A stretch of 64,000 nt of DNA from Pholis gunnellus (lineage: Eukaryota; Chordata; Actinopteri; Perciformes; Pholidae). The notes under the pieces were generated by a model, which was not told where the DNA came from, did no database searches, and was given only the letters and a program-made list of their open reading frames with translations. The DNA lies in the NCBI GenBank assembly GCA_910591455.2, contig OU342816.1, positions 24,253,599-24,317,598 on the forward strand. The letters run 5' to 3'. A program made the translations under genes and the position numbers. This document shows positions 13,601-27,300 of this stretch, in pieces; position 1 is the stretch's first letter, and each line of letters opens with the position of its first letter.

Positions 13601-13900
13601 AAAGGGCAAGTCAGCTCAAATCATACTGAAACACTTTGAAATTGTCCTCATTTATAAACTCTAAATGTTGTCCTTGAGAGGTTTGCTGACATTTCCAATG
13701 CAATCCTGCCCAGGATGACTGACTATGTTATTTTAATGTACAGTTTTTTGTTTAGGAAATTAAAGTGATATAACCACAAAATGCATTGTAACAAATTGTC
13801 GACATGTTTAAACTCATAAAATCGCTTCCCTCAGAAGTTTGCTGAAAATTTCAATCCAAGATAGTTAAACCCTTTCAATTGTATCATAATCTATCTAACA
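10656..13900. other. Intergenic, no gene recognised
   Basis: Unique sequence. A 202-codon minus-strand frame at 11,110-11,718 has no domain I recognise, low-complexity Ser/Leu composition and no splice or initiation context; I treat it as chance. Confidence 0.6.
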
Positions 13901-13921
13901 ATGTGCAGCCTGAACAGATGT

Positions 13922-13923
<2 letters not shown>

Positions 13924-13993
<70 letters not shown>
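13924..13993. repeat. (AC)35 microsatellite
   Basis: 70 bp of uninterrupted AC. Confidence 0.98.
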
Positions 13994-13995
<2 letters not shown>

Positions 13996-14989
13996 TTTAC
14001 TGTAACGCCAAATACACAGCAATTATGGAGCAACTTCACACGCCTAATTAAGGCTCTTCAACCGTCGTTCTGTCTGTTGTTTTTGTTTTCACGTCTAACA
14101 TGCAAATTATGCTAATCTGGCAAATTAAACACATTGTCAAACAAAGCTGCGCAGCTGAAAGACAATCATTTTAGATAACTATATGACTACGGGAGGATGA
14201 TGAAGCAAAGACACATTTTTAGCACGGTTCATGTTTAGTGTTTTACCACCAGCCATTAGTCAACTGTATTGGGCTCCAATGTAGCATGATTATAGACCTA
14301 AAGGCATTGCTAAGAATGCCTGCAGACCCCCACAGGCCCTGTAACCTTTGACCCCTGTGCAGGCGGTCTTTTTAGAAATGAGCTTGATCCCCTGCAGAGC
14401 AGCATGGACAGCTTCAGCCACCGGGTTGATTAAACGAGTCCCAGTGGCCGGCAGAGTCACAGCCGTCCGGATTATCGATCAGAGGGACGTCGGTGAATTT
14501 GGTTTTCTAGGCGACAGGTGAGAGCCCTCCATGATAATGCTGTATTAAATCTGCTCCTCCACGCCAGCGAAGATGATTAACGGCAAGCTGTCAGCGCAGT
14601 GTGATCTCAGTGTGAAATCGATGCCTCGCACCTCGCCCTCTTTTTCTTTGCCCGTCTGTCTGCATTTCAAACCTACAGTAAACCCAAATGCATATCATTA
14701 GATTACAGGGAGAGTAGTTTATAACCCGAGGACAAAGATTGGGACAAATTGGTAGAACCATAAAGAACTGCAGATTTAAATAATTTGATATAATATAATA
14801 AGTGTAACATGTACTGAATGCACAAGTCTTACTAGGCTAGTCTCTTGATTTACTGTCAAATGAATACAAACCATCCCACAGTGCAATGCTGTAAAGTCAT
14901 AATCCCTTCTCCCCACAGAGAGAAGGCTGAATGTATTGAAGGGCTGTAAAGGTTCATGTGTTAGTGCAGAACGTCATTGTAGTGGGGTC

Positions 14990-15220
14990 GTGTTCTGGTG
15001 CACACGCAGAATGGAGGGTAGGTAGAGTGACGAACGTGACGGGGAACCGAAGTGCACAAACGCTAGATCCGCCCGAAAACCTTTAGTCGTACGCCGTTAG
15101 CAACATTTAGCACAACAAGCTAATTGCCGCATGAGTCAGTCCCACTGCGGCGAGCGCAAATGAAGCTAGAAGAACCCGCCTGCGGGTTCCCAGCGTGTCA
15201 CTGTTGATCCACGGTGGTAG
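14990..15220. other. CpG-rich intergenic segment
   Basis: Contains CGAACGTGACGGGGAACCGA, GTCGTACGCCGTTAG and GCGGCGAGCGC in otherwise AT-rich DNA. A compact 8-bp inverted repeat (GAACCCGC/GCGGGTTC) lies at 15,172-15,189. It could be a promoter remnant or repeat-derived; nothing decides this. Confidence 0.25.
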
Positions 15221-16056
15221 ACCGTAGAGATGTGAGATCAGTTGGACGAAGGAAAAACAAACTAGATTTTTAATGTTCTATTTCATAACATAAGAGATGC
15301 TTTTCTGTTTTATAGCCTATTGTGACCTATTACTGTTTTTTTCCGTCAATGCATGACTACAGATATACAAGCTGTTTCATTATTTTAATATATAGTAGCT
15401 ATCTGTACATCTTTAGTCTGCCTTACATTGCTGTTCAGTTCAACAGAGTTTATACTGTTTTGTGAAAAATGTGCACACTTTAGAAAACAAGCTTGGAGGG
15501 TAGAATTGTAAAGCTTCCAGATTATTGTCTTTGGGTCATTAATGTCAAACACAAACAATCTCTACATTACAATCTATTTGCCAACCAGCCATTAAACTTA
15601 CTTCACACTGCGTGCCATTATGGAGAAAAATATTGCATTAAAAATTCATAGTTTCCCGTTTCAGCCCTGCTGTGACAATAGTGCCTGGAGCGTGGCATGA
15701 AAAGCTCATTTCTAGTTTGGATTGAGTGCTACAGAAGCAAAAATGTACAGTTCCTTTCATAAAGGCTGAGTATATCAGTGCTTAAATGAATCTCATCATG
15801 CCAGCAGCTTTAGCCATCACTATTAATAATATCCACTTTTCATAAAGCTGCTGATTTCTTTTATTTACGCCCAGGCGTGCTGCCGGTGGAAAGCGGGCCT
15901 GCATAATCACTGCTAATAAATTAAACCCAATAGAACTGTCACATCTAATTTGGACTCATTTGCACATGATTGTGTTTGTTTATGTTCGGTCTGGCTGAAA
16001 AAACAAGAAGAAGCTTTGACTGGCAAATCGCTGGAGTTAATGAATTTCACTGCTGT

Positions 16057-16088
16057 CCCTCCCCACCCTCCCTCCCTCCCTCCCTCCC
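16057..16088. repeat. (CCCT)n pyrimidine tract
   Basis: A run of CCCT units; the minus strand has repeated GGG and could form a G-quadruplex. Confidence 0.9.
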
Positions 16089-16221
16089 CACGCTGCATGA
16101 GAAATCAAACGCTTTCTCTCCGTTTCCTCTGGCAGAAGCTCAACGTGGTGGAGTGATCCTGAGTGGAACACAGCTGTCAGACGTCAACAGACATCTTTCT
16201 TTGATATGCCGTGTGTGGCGT

Positions 16222-16225
<4 letters not shown>

Positions 16226-16262
<37 letters not shown>
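16226..16262. repeat. (GT)n microsatellite, 37 bp
   Basis: Uninterrupted GT following GTGCAC. Confidence 0.98.
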
Positions 16263-16263
<1 letters not shown>

Positions 16264-18174
16264 AGGCTCTCTCCTGGATTATTAGTGTGATGCATGTAAT
16301 AAAAAGCAATCAGCTGCCAGGGGAAAAATGATTAGGCTGAAGATGATGACAGGCACTGAGCTGAACGGTGAATGACAGCTCTGATCGGCAGCTCCCAAAC
16401 CACTCACTGTATCACACGCTGCTGACCGTCATGAGCTAGAAAGGCAGTTAAAGAAAGTGAGATTACATAGATTAGGGATATAAAATACATCGTAGTAGCT
16501 ACAATGTTTACATTGTTCAGGGTATATTTGAGCATGTTAGCATGCTAAGAATTTCTTATTAGAAGATGATGGGAATATAATGCTGATAGTTGGACATGAA
16601 CCGTAATAAAGTATCGGACAAACTGATAGTTTGACCTGATAATGGTGCGAGATGAAAATTCCGTTCGCAATCCATTTAAAGTGGTCTACTGACCAACCAG
16701 ACTGCAGTTATTGAGGCTCTGACACATATTCACGTTGGCAGCATTCACACAGATAATATAGATTCATTCTGCTGGGAGCTCCTGTACTTGCTCTTAAGAA
16801 GTCTAAAAGCTGTCTATCATATTTCCATTTATCTGGTAATGGAGGGGAATCCTGCTGAGGTTATACATGCCTTAATATGTGTTATAAATAAGCCACAGAA
16901 TCAGGTTTCACTCGGTTTGTAGACTACTGTAAACAATCCACTGACAATCTATCTCACATATCCTGTAATTTCATCCTCAATCAGAATAGGTAAGCGGGAC
17001 AGTTGGGTTCAGGGAAACCGTGGAAGTCTGTCTGTCAGAAGCCCGACATCTATCACCTCCCTCTGCTGTCTGGCACTGAGCTGAACAGGAAACAAGCCGT
17101 CAGGAAGAAGTGGCGGGTTAGTCCTCATCAATCAGCAGTATGACATATCTGAGCACACGTCCACGTCTCCACAAATCAACCACTACCAAATCTGGAGGAG
17201 AAAATATAAGCACCGCCTGTAAGTCTGCGAGTTCATTTATCTGTCCGTTGGTTGTGTCGATCTGTTTGTTTGGCACTCTGCAGCTCGCACAAAGCATCAA
17301 CACAAACACACAGGTACATACTACATTTCCTTTTGTGTAGCAAAGATATATTAATCAGTGCAAGAAAACTCAGAGAAATTAGCGTCATGTTCAAGATCAA
17401 GACATTCCCGTTGTCTCTTCATGTGGGCACAGCTGTATATTGACTGCATGTATTAGCATTAATATCTGCAGCAATGTGTATGAGAGAGGTAGGATGGTAG
17501 CAAATGTTAAATATTTACACATTGATATTCTTTTAGAAATGATCATCAGCAGTGTGGATATAAGGACTAAGTGTATAGAGGAACAGCTAGAACAGTCTGT
17601 TAAGTTGAACAAATGACGTCACTTTCCTGTAATGTAGCCTTTAAAACCAGCAGGAAATCGATGCCATATTGCAATATTAAAAATCTCCAATGATATCGAG
17701 TTTTACATCACGATATCAATTTAATATCGAAAAATAATTAAATAGGCAGTGTTGGACAAGTTCCTTAAAACAATTGAACTAATGTCTCTTTACATATTAC
17801 TCAATTAAAAGCCATAAATTGTTCACGTTTACTGAACTTCTTACATGACTACTTTCATTTCTCAGCCCAAGACGACGCAACACTGTGGTGGAGCTGCTGC
17901 CACAGCTCATTTCACTGTCAGTAACTCTCCTGCACACACCTTCATTGTGTTTATAGTTTACACTATAGACCTTTCATCCTCAGTGAGTTTTATTGACCTT
18001 ATGCCCATTGCATATACATCAGCAAACAGAGAAATGTTGACGTGTAGCTTTTGTTTCATTCCTCAGACTCATTACTCAGTTTTAGTATCGGCATTGCATT
18101 ACTTTCTAATTGTAGCGCACACATCTATTTAACTTCTGTAATGTGACCCTGTAGTTGCCTCCACTCTAACTTGT

Positions 18175-18445
18175 AGTGACGTGCTGTGCCAAGGCTTTGG
18201 AGCGTGTCGAGATATCCCGGAAGGCTTCCGAGTAGCTCCTATAGAGGACTGCATCGTTTTAGACCAGCGACGTCAAATTCTCTTAGATACACAAGCTACT
18301 CACGGCACTCGTGGTGCACAAAGCAGCAAAAACAATACACTTGAAAAACTGAACAGCAATGTCGATATCAAGAAATCGTGACCCGGTTACTCAAGATAAT
18401 CCACAGACCTTGTCTGCTTACATCAAGGTCTGTGGATTATCTAGA
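18175..18445. repeat. Interspersed repeat fragment ending in a long hairpin
   Basis: The stretch around CTCGTGGTGCACAAAGCAGC, GAAAAACTGAACAGCAATGT and ACCCGGTTACTCAAGATAAT reads like a repeat I have met in fish genomes, but I cannot name it. It ends in the inverted repeat described next. Confidence 0.35.
18394..18442. repeat. Perfect 19-bp inverted repeat, 11-nt loop
   Basis: AGATAATCCACAGACCTTG at 18,394-18,412 is exactly complementary to 18,424-18,442. The loop is TCTGCTTACAT. A second hairpin, ATTTCACAATT/AATTGTGAAAT with a 4-nt loop, lies at 18,559-18,584. Confidence 0.9.
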
Positions 18446-19453
18446 TTGATAAATAGCACTACGTATAAGAGAATCAATCGGGGGGTCCCAGGTCCACCCA
18501 GCATAGTCTCCTGTGGGAAACACTGCGTGCCTTTAAGAATTCCTATTCAAATGTATCTATTTCACAATTATAAAATTGTGAAATCGCTCTAAAACTCCAA
18601 TTCCCCAAATGTCTATACTTCTTGAAGAACGCTTCAATCCTCCACGTTATCAAGCGTGTGGAGCTGAAAACAATGCTCGCAGCGTCCCGCCTTACCCCAC
18701 AGTCCATCAATTATTCAGCTGAGACACAAACTGAAGTGACTGTTCTGCTGCTTACTTTGAGGGAGAGACGGGCTTTCAAATAAATAATGTAATGCCTCAC
18801 AAGGTGGCATGTTTGCTGCCTAATCAACATGACTTTGTTTGATAACCGACTGTGTCAACACCCTCGCCCTTCGCTTCAAGTCTCGCTCGGCTGCTGCATC
18901 TTCCTACGCGACACCTTCCTGAGAGGATGAGAGACCAGAGGAGAGAGGAAGCCGCGGTTTCCCTTAAAGGAAGGAAAGCTGCATTAATGAGCAGAGGCCC
19001 GACAGTAGGTTCTAATTAGGATGTTGAAGCCTCTGTAGCTTGTGAAGCCCTTCATTCCTGCCTTGCTCCTTCCTCTGCCTTGCTGCCTGCTGGGCTGCCA
19101 CGTTGTGTGTAACATTTTCGAACATCAATAAATCATTACCCAATCATTTTGAGGCAACAGAGGAGTTGCTGTAAATAAACAAAAAGATTGCCCATAAGAC
19201 TGGCAGCCTGGGGTCACGTGATGCTCTCTAGCTGAGCAAACGTCTCTTGCTGGGCTTCTGCCCCACGAGAGACTGAGTTCATTTTTTTTTCAGGTTCTAT
19301 TTTGTGGTTATCTACTCTTTGTTCTTATGCAGCTCAGCGCTGAAATGTAATCTTGCACTGCCGGTTCTTGTCAATCAGAACTGTATGCTAGACCTCTGGC
19401 TAGCAGACAGTAGCTCTTTTGTTTCAGCCTGCTAGGTGACACGATATTCATAA

Positions 19454-19975
19454 ATGGCAGCAGTCCAAAACAAGCGTGCTCAGATTGTAACCGATAAGAT
19501 TAGAATACTGATACTATGGACGGCCTCCACGGCTGTCTTCATCGCTCCACTCATATTTGAGAAGCTGATAATAGATTTCGGCTGTGAAGGAAGAGGTGAA
19601 AGTAATGCAGCTTCCCTAAAACGGTCTGTGAAAATAATGGATGAGCGTATTGACTACCTTGAACACCGCCTAAGGAGCGAGAACATAAAGGACCATGGGA
19701 CTGGAGTAAGGTGCAGACCACCTACTCAGCTCTTCCAATCCCGGTTGCTCCCCTCCGGACCAAAGACGGAAAACTGGAAACCTGGGAAACCTTTTGGCAT
19801 TCGCTTCAGGCCGGTTGTGATAAAGCTTCACAACTTCAGCGGCAAGCAGAAGATTCTTCTGGCGACGAAGGAAACGAGGGCAGCTCCACTATGAAGGATG
19901 CACTTTTTCTAATGAGCCAGAATTCTCACCCAAAGTTAAGTCAGCACGACACTCGTAACATAAAAGTGTGTGTAC
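19454..19975 (+). pseudogene. L1-like LINE ORF1 fossil
   Basis: A 146-codon frame encodes IMDERIDYLEHRLRSENIKD, resembling the coiled-coil end of L1 ORF1 (the IDDLENRSRRNNLR-type motif). Further on, RPVVIKLHNFSGKQKILLAT resembles the RRM/C-terminal start. After a frameshift near 19,870 the neighbouring frame continues RGQLHYEGCTFSNEPEFSPK, matching the family's pattern G-x-L-x-Y-x-G...FPDFSP, then stops. The match is to motif patterns from memory. No adjacent ORF2 was seen. Confidence 0.55.
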
Positions 19976-19999
19976 AGCTCATCCAGAAACACAGCTTTT

Positions 20000-21120
20000 A
20001 CTATTGTGGTTGTGTGTACATGGACATCCGCACTCTGAATCGTGTAGCTAATACTTGCTTGTTGGTCTATTCATTTGTATTTCTGCTTATCATGCCAGCA
20101 TTGAGCCAGCACCTCACTGGAATAGGTATTTTGTCCAAAACATGGCATTTGTCATCTGTATTTTTGCATTCTTCCGTCCATTTGCATTGCTACTGACTCC
20201 TATCCTTTCCTGCAGTTCAAGCCAGAAGAATAAATGTCAAGGAAGGGAATTTAGACTACTAAGAACGTTCTGCAGCAGGAACTGTTAAAATAAAGAATAA
20301 GCTTGATGAAACACCTTAAAACAAGCATGCTCTACCCCAAATTAAAAGGAGCGTTAACGCCAGTGTGGATTGGTTCAGAGTTCTGTGAGATAAATGCAGA
20401 CACAGTAACAAAGCTGTACTGTGTAGGAGATTCATAGAGGAAGAGGAGGCCCGTACAGAGAAATGTATCCCTCCCCATCTGATTGGTGATGTAGCTAACC
20501 ATCTGTTGTAACAATCACCGACAGCGATAATGAAGCACTTGTTTCCGACTCTCTGCTCTACCAAACCTCTACTCGTGTTCCAGTAAGTTGCCGTTATAGA
20601 CTTTAAGATTGTGAGTAAAAGACATATAACATCAGAACACAATTGGCTAAAAGAAGGAAACAGGAAATATTGATCCAATTCAACAGTGGGTAACAGGATA
20701 TTGTGTTGGGTTGAATTTGTGACGAGTGCCAAAAGCCCGTTGCATTGTGTGTATTGATCCGTCTGGCTGTAACCATACTTCAGAGTCAGAGAAAACAGTT
20801 TGTGAATACATGGCCTCGCAGACAGATCCAATCTCACCTCCCTAGAAATGAAGTCAGCTTGATTTAAGACTTCTCCTTCTCCCATTTCAACTATTTTACA
20901 GCGATAACTTTCTTTCTTCTCACTCTGCCTCATCCTCTCTTTTGATTTCCTGTTTTTGAAAAAGCACGCCGTAGTTTATGATCATGTCTGTATTACTCAA
21001 CTCTAATAGATCAAATACTATCTTTGTATCACCACATGGATCTATTTTCATGAAGCCAGTACTTTGAAAGGTAGACTTTAACTAGTGATCTGAGTTACAG
21101 TACTATGACTGGGTCATGGG

Positions 21121-21159
<39 letters not shown>

Positions 21160-24100
21160 ATGGTTGAGAGAGGCAGAGAAGCCTTTTGGAAGGCCTGATC
21201 TCCTCTTGCACCCATCTGGCCGGCACTGACATTCCCTTTGAAATGAACCCTGGGAAAGATCAGTGACACTTCTTTGAGGAAAAGCTTTAGGAAACCCTCT
21301 TTGCGTGAGTAAATGCTTCACTGTACTTAAGACTTCTGAGCTTGGAGACCTATCGCCACACAAGAAAAGAGCCAATCAAGGCGTTTCCCTGAGAGTGGTG
21401 GAGCTGCAAACTGCAGGGCGCAGGGCTGTCATGCTCAGTCGAAGCTTTTAGAGCGAGGTTTGGCATGCGGCGTGACAGCTACACTGGGAGACCGGGCTGA
21501 GTGGAGAGACGGGAGAGTAATGGGGAGTACTTCAATTTTCTATTGTTCCTCAGTGTCTGGGTGGCAAAGCACCATTTGATAGGTCCAGTGTGAAATAACT
21601 GCAGTCACTAAATGACAGGAGCGTCAGATAAACGTTTCTGCTTTTTAGGGAACAAGAATCAGGAACAAAAGCACTGCTAAAACGGAAAATCGAATCAGAG
21701 TCTCAAAGGCCCCAGAACTCCGTGGACCCAGGTTCAGTAGAAATATCATCGTCTCGATGGCGAGGAAGAACAAATACATCTATCAACCCCCAGTCCTGAC
21801 AAAAACGCCATAAAAGCTTGTGCAGTCTGCTGTGTGGAAGCAGTTTCAAAGATGCTGATGACAGTGAAAAGATCCTTTATTACTTTACAAGCAACAGTAA
21901 CGCCGCAAATGTGTCCAACCACCTGAAATGTAACAAAAAGGCCAAGTACACCCGACCAATCATGCATCTGGCAGAGCATTAAAAACCACGATGAGAGCAT
22001 CTCTGCTTCTCAAGTTAGAAAGTCTCTCTGTAAAAAAGGTAATGACACACCTGAGCAGACTGGCATTATGTGTAATCACAGATTATTCATGAACAAACAT
22101 CCCCACCCTGTGGCCAAGGACAGGTTTCACTCAGCTAAAAAAGGAGGTAAATTACCCTGCGAAGAGATGTTCCCGAGCACTGCATCCCTGTATTAACAGT
22201 GAGCGATGGTACTGTTTAACATCACATTAGGTAGAATATGAGATCAATCCCTAAATGTTGCCGCGGGGACCTCAGCTAGAGCACGCTCTCTGTATATAAT
22301 GCTAATTCTAATGTGCTCTAGACTACAGTTTTAGTGTGTGTAGGTGACTGGGCGGTCGTCTGTGTGTGTGAGAGGGGGGCAGAGGAAGTTAAGGACAACT
22401 CACACCTAACTTTAAATTGATGAGACCCTTTGGTGCTTTCCCATCGGCTGAGAGCCTTTGAGACGTCTGCGTCTATGAATCAGGGCCATCGACACGACCA
22501 TTTGACAAGAAATGAGACGCGGCTTAATGAGGGTCTGGCAGCGTTTAATGGCCGGTGGAGACACACTTCCAACAGACGGTTTAAAAGATGACTCATTTTA
22601 TGGGTCTGAAAAGCGCTCATTTGCTGCCTTAAGTGGAATGTGTTTAACAACGCTAATACGTTCCTGTGATTTGGGAGATGAATTCAAGTATTGATTTTTT
22701 TCCCCCTTCGTTTAATCACAGGCTGGGCCACCAGAAAGCAGCCAGACACGACGAGCAGCGCGTCTCATTCATCCCAGACACCGGCTTCTGCATTGATTCA
22801 CCGCATGCTTCGGATTAGCCAACTCATTAGTCAACGCTATTAGAGATTTTTTAGCTATTTGGAATATTACATGGCTCGCTGAGGACTTAATGGAGGGCCC
22901 GGTGCCTTTGAGGGAACAGGAGAAGAAATGGTTTGACGAGACCGTTTTGTTTCTAAATGGCTCTTTAATCTCTTTCGTTCGTTCAAACTATGTTACTTTT
23001 CTAAGCACCTCGGTCTTCACTTATTTCAGGCCAGAGCTATCTTGCTCAGAATTGATGCTCTGACCTACAGTAGGAAATGTTAATGCTCTAGTTAAAGCAC
23101 TGTGTTACTGAAGGAAAAAGAAGAGCACCTTCCTCAATACAAAAACGTCTTGAGCATTAAAAGCATCTCCGTAATTTCCACTAAAATGACTTGTAAACCC
23201 GTTGCCAGTTGAATAAGAGGTAATGAATTTTCCTATGAAGGGCTACAGCCATCTTGGGATTAGTTTAATTATATCACATTCTGTTTGTGAGCCATCAGGG
23301 GATGAACTAAATCTCTCTCATCTCATTATAATTCCACGTGAAGCCTTTAAATGTACAAAAACTAAAAGCACTGATCTGCTGCAGTGAATCCTTTAGGAGA
23401 ACAAGATCTGAGGGAACATGGAATCGGTCATACTCAGAATACTGAAAGGAGCATATAGATACTGCACAGCATGGGGGATGTTTATGCGTTTGCTTGAAAT
23501 GAAGATTTGAATGTATCACTATAAAGCAAGTCTAACATGTTTAATGACCTTGTTTAAATGTGTTCTGGACATTAACACTATGCTTGGTCATATCTTAAGT
23601 CTTGCATTTGAAAAAAGTTTGCATGTCTTTATCCAGGAGAAGCACCTCTGATACACAGCACAGGACTTTCTTGTGTCGTTATGAAATAATGAATAATCAA
23701 AAACAACAACCCTCACAGGCATTAACACTGCAACTAAAGCCTAATCCCACACTGCCCTCTAACGCGTCCACAAAGCATTTTAGTGCTGAACAACCCTCTA
23801 CCAGACCATTCGTCAAAAGGACAAAGTGCTCTTTGATTACAACTGCTCTGAGCAATGTATTACGGCTGACAAATGGCCTCCCGCTTCTACCTCTACACCA
23901 GCACTACGATAAAGCTCCATCCTCACACCGTGTCTGAGAGGAGCCCCTATCAGCGTATAGAGGCCCCATTTAACATGTGTGTGTGTGGTGTCAACTGAAT
24001 GATGGCTTTCTAATGGCCGCGCAGTCACCCTGGCCTCTGTGATAATCTCTGTGGCATGATCGGTGTCCTGTTTGCTGCTTGTGTGTTTCTGTGTTTTCTG

Positions 24101-24243
24101 TGTATTGACAGAACTTCTTGTCCAAACAGTTTGACATTTGCACATTTGCCAGCAAAAGTGGAGGAGGCTGCTGGAGAGCTGACAGCTGGAGGCTGATTGT
24201 TGAAGAGTGGTTGATCGCCCCAACCCCTCCATCGACACAATCT

Positions 24244-24244
<1 letters not shown>
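20000..24244. other. Intergenic, no gene recognised
   Basis: Apart from one (GT)n repeat I see nothing definite. A 205-codon minus-strand frame (20,316-20,933) follows the LINE ORF1 fossil and has no recognisable domain. Confidence 0.55.
21124..21156. repeat. (GT)n microsatellite, 33 bp
   Basis: Uninterrupted GT dinucleotides. Confidence 0.98.

Positions 24245-24332
<88 letters not shown>
24245..24332. repeat. (CA)44 microsatellite
   Basis: 88 bp of uninterrupted CA, the longest in the window. The poly-Thr/His and poly-Cys/Val frames over it are artefacts. Confidence 0.98.
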
Positions 24333-24334
<2 letters not shown>

Positions 24335-27300
24335 ACATGCCCATCACTCGGTCAAGTACTCTCAGAAACACACTGAATCAACACTTTTAATGATCACAAA
24401 CTCCAAAAACCACAAAACTCTTTTGAAGGACCCATTACACACTTCATGACCGACAAACACAACATCCTGGTTCAGTGCTTCAACCGTTGTATATTTAAAC
24501 TGGATTCAATCATTGAGAAGAGCAATGAAAAGCAGTGCTTATGCAACACCTTTGGCTATGCAACCACTGCAAGTCAATTGCCACTCAATGTGCTTAAAGC
24601 CCATATGAGCAGCTTTTAACATGATGTATCCAGTTTGTAAGACATACGGATAAGATGACCGAGTGATGAAGACTTTGGTGTCTTTGTCTACATTTTTACC
24701 AGAATAAAAAATAATGCAATAAATCCATAGTCATGTATATCTGCTGCTGTTAAACTCGTTTTGTATCATTGTTAACATCTTGGAGATATCTACAGGATCT
24801 GCAAGCTGGTCCAACTATTTAAATAGTAATGTAGGATGAGTTTGTATGGTCCATTAAAGGGACTAATTCTCTTCTCTGGAATGCAGAATGAGTTCAGTTG
24901 AAATATTACCAAATCCACACCGGATCATTTTTCCCAGTAAGGTGTCCCCAAACAATGTTAGCAGCTGTGTTGCACTGAAAGCTTTTTCTTGTCTGGAGGC
25001 GTTTATTCCATCAGTTGGACCGGTTTTCCAGCTTCTTATACAAATAAATGACAAACGTAAAATGAAACCATCAGAATCTCAGCAAGATATGTATTTAAGA
25101 AGGGCAAAAGAAAACATCATACAAAAGCTGAACAAAACATCAACACACAGACACTGTACATCAAAACACAAAAGCACATTTGGCCACTGAAAGGGTTGAA
25201 ATGTTGAATTCTCTAAAGGACAGGAACAATTTCTGATGGGAGTGAAAAGACTCTCTCTCCCTCTCTGATCTCAGTGAGCAGGGCCCTAAGGTGAAGACAG
25301 CTGTCACCCTGATCTACAGCCCCCGGCAGCCTCAGTAATGTTGGCCAAATTGCCTGAGTCGCTGGAAATGATGCAGTCATTGTTGAGGAAATTGGAAATC
25401 AATTCTTGTCATCACTGAACATAACTCCCTTCCTTAGAAGAGCCGGGCCTACAAACGTATTTGTGTAGGCTAAGGCAGCTCCGACAAAGATACCAGTGTG
25501 TGGGAAAATTGAAGTGGACAGGAGCAAGATAAAGAAATGAGAAAGGAAATAACTGAAGGGATAGCAAAGACACTCTGGTAATACTGGTACAGATCTGACA
25601 TTATCAGTTCAATAGAAACAATAAAGTGAAGGTTGATGATGAAATGCCTGTGAGGCTTTACATCCTGAACAACCTCTAGGACCCCTGGAGTATGAATCTA
25701 CAAATACAGAATCACGACAACAATAGGGATTCTTCAGTCACTCTGCTGCTCTGTCCTCGGGGTAAACAGTGCTCATTAAACAGATTCCTCCCAAGCAATG
25801 CTCAGTAGTTCTCAGTAATGAGTTTTCTTAACAGATTTGCAGAACACTCTTGGCGAGACCACGTTTGGCTTCCCGGAGCTCATCTCGACATTGTTTACAG
25901 CTCGGTTTATTTCTTCAAGGAGACCTTCACTCTCCCGGGAAGATAGTGAAGTTAAAGGCGATAATGGTGCATTACTGAATTGTAAATCAGGGGGAAGGAG
26001 CTGTTCTTGGACACACAGTAGGTGTTGATATACTGCATATAACTCATCTAGGTCATAGCATGAGGCATGACACAGTACGTCGCTTTTACATGCCGAGCGC
26101 TTCATAAAGATGAACCCGAGGGTGCCTGGGCTCAATAAGAAGTAATCAGCAACAGTGGCACGCCCTCACCAGCTCTCCTCCATCTTCCCACAAGGCACTG
26201 CTCCGAGTCAGCCCCCATCCATTATGCATCAAAACCCCGCGCAACAAATCTCCTCAAATAGAACAGAGTGTCGGGCCTGATAAAGAACGATCGACCAAGG
26301 GGAGGGAATCAAAGCAAGCAAAATTCCCAGGATGAAGAATATTCCACTTTGCTCTCTGATGTTGTTCTTTGTTTTTCTTTGTTCGTGTTGTTATTCGAGT
26401 TGCATGTTCCCGTCTCTCGTGGGAAGCTTGCCGAGGCGCAAGTCATCCGTCATCCTAATTGGTTGTGTTTAGAGAGCAACTGTTGTGTTTGATAGGGAAG
26501 CTTTTCCACTCCTTCTGGTCAAAACAAAGCTGCCGTTCTGCTATCAAAGATGGATAGTTAAGTAAATAGAAGTAGCCACAGATGTGATTATCCCGGCCTT
26601 GTCTGTTCATCTCCACGCTTTTTGCCCCAGTGTGTTCAGCTGTTGTGATCTAGCATCCTTCATCTTTATATGCCTGGAGCACAGTCAGACTCAGCTGGGT
26701 GGAAGCCAGCAGGCGCTTACATTAGCAGAGAAGTTACTGGGTATGTTAGGATACGAGGAAAACTCACAGTGTGACTGTCACTCTTAGACAAAACAGTCCC
26801 AGTCCCTTTTTATCAAGATAAATGAGTTTGAATGACCGTAAATGCTTTTTTGATAAGACATTTTTTTTTGTATATATGAAAAAAAGAAATTTGAGAAAGG
26901 AAAAACGTGTACCTGAAAGCATAACGCCTCGCAACAAAACAACAGAATTGAACAGATGAAGGAAAAAAACTGAACACAGGAAACAATATTATTGTCTGAA
27001 AAAGTGGATTCCAAGAATTTGAGAAAGCCAACAGGTAGGTAATAAAAACCGGACAAAAGCACGCAGTGGTTCTCACCACAGGAAACGTCTGATGCCACAC
27101 AAATGTAATTCCTGTGCCAGATCACTTACACAGCCTACAAAGAATAGAACAATGCCCAGTCAACATAGCATTTGTTCACAGAACAATAGCTTTTAGGGAA
27201 ACAAATCGGTCTAAATATGGGTTTTGGGAAGCAAATGGAAAACAGACCTTCCTGCCAAGCAGTTTAAGATTCAGCTGAAACTGGGAGAATAAAGGAAAAC

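Noticed and set aside
14380..14450. Short plus-strand frame LQSSMDSFSHRVD as a possible exon
   Set aside because: It ends at a stop after a few codons, with no clear acceptor and no recognisable homolog.
16226..16262. Z-DNA or promoter function for the GT tract
   Set aside because: There is no nearby gene, and the tract is one of many equal microsatellites.
20316..20933. 205-codon open frame on the minus strand
   Set aside because: No family resemblance, and it lies in repeat-derived surroundings. Treated as a chance frame.
23837..24449. Frames with long Cys/Val or Thr/His runs
   Set aside because: These are translations of the (CA)44 microsatellite; similar frames at 13,879 and 29,624 come from other CA repeats.
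25812..26135. 107-codon minus-strand frame with LDELYAVYQHLL
   Set aside because: It looks protein-like at first, but matches no family I know and lacks splice-site support in a consistent frame.
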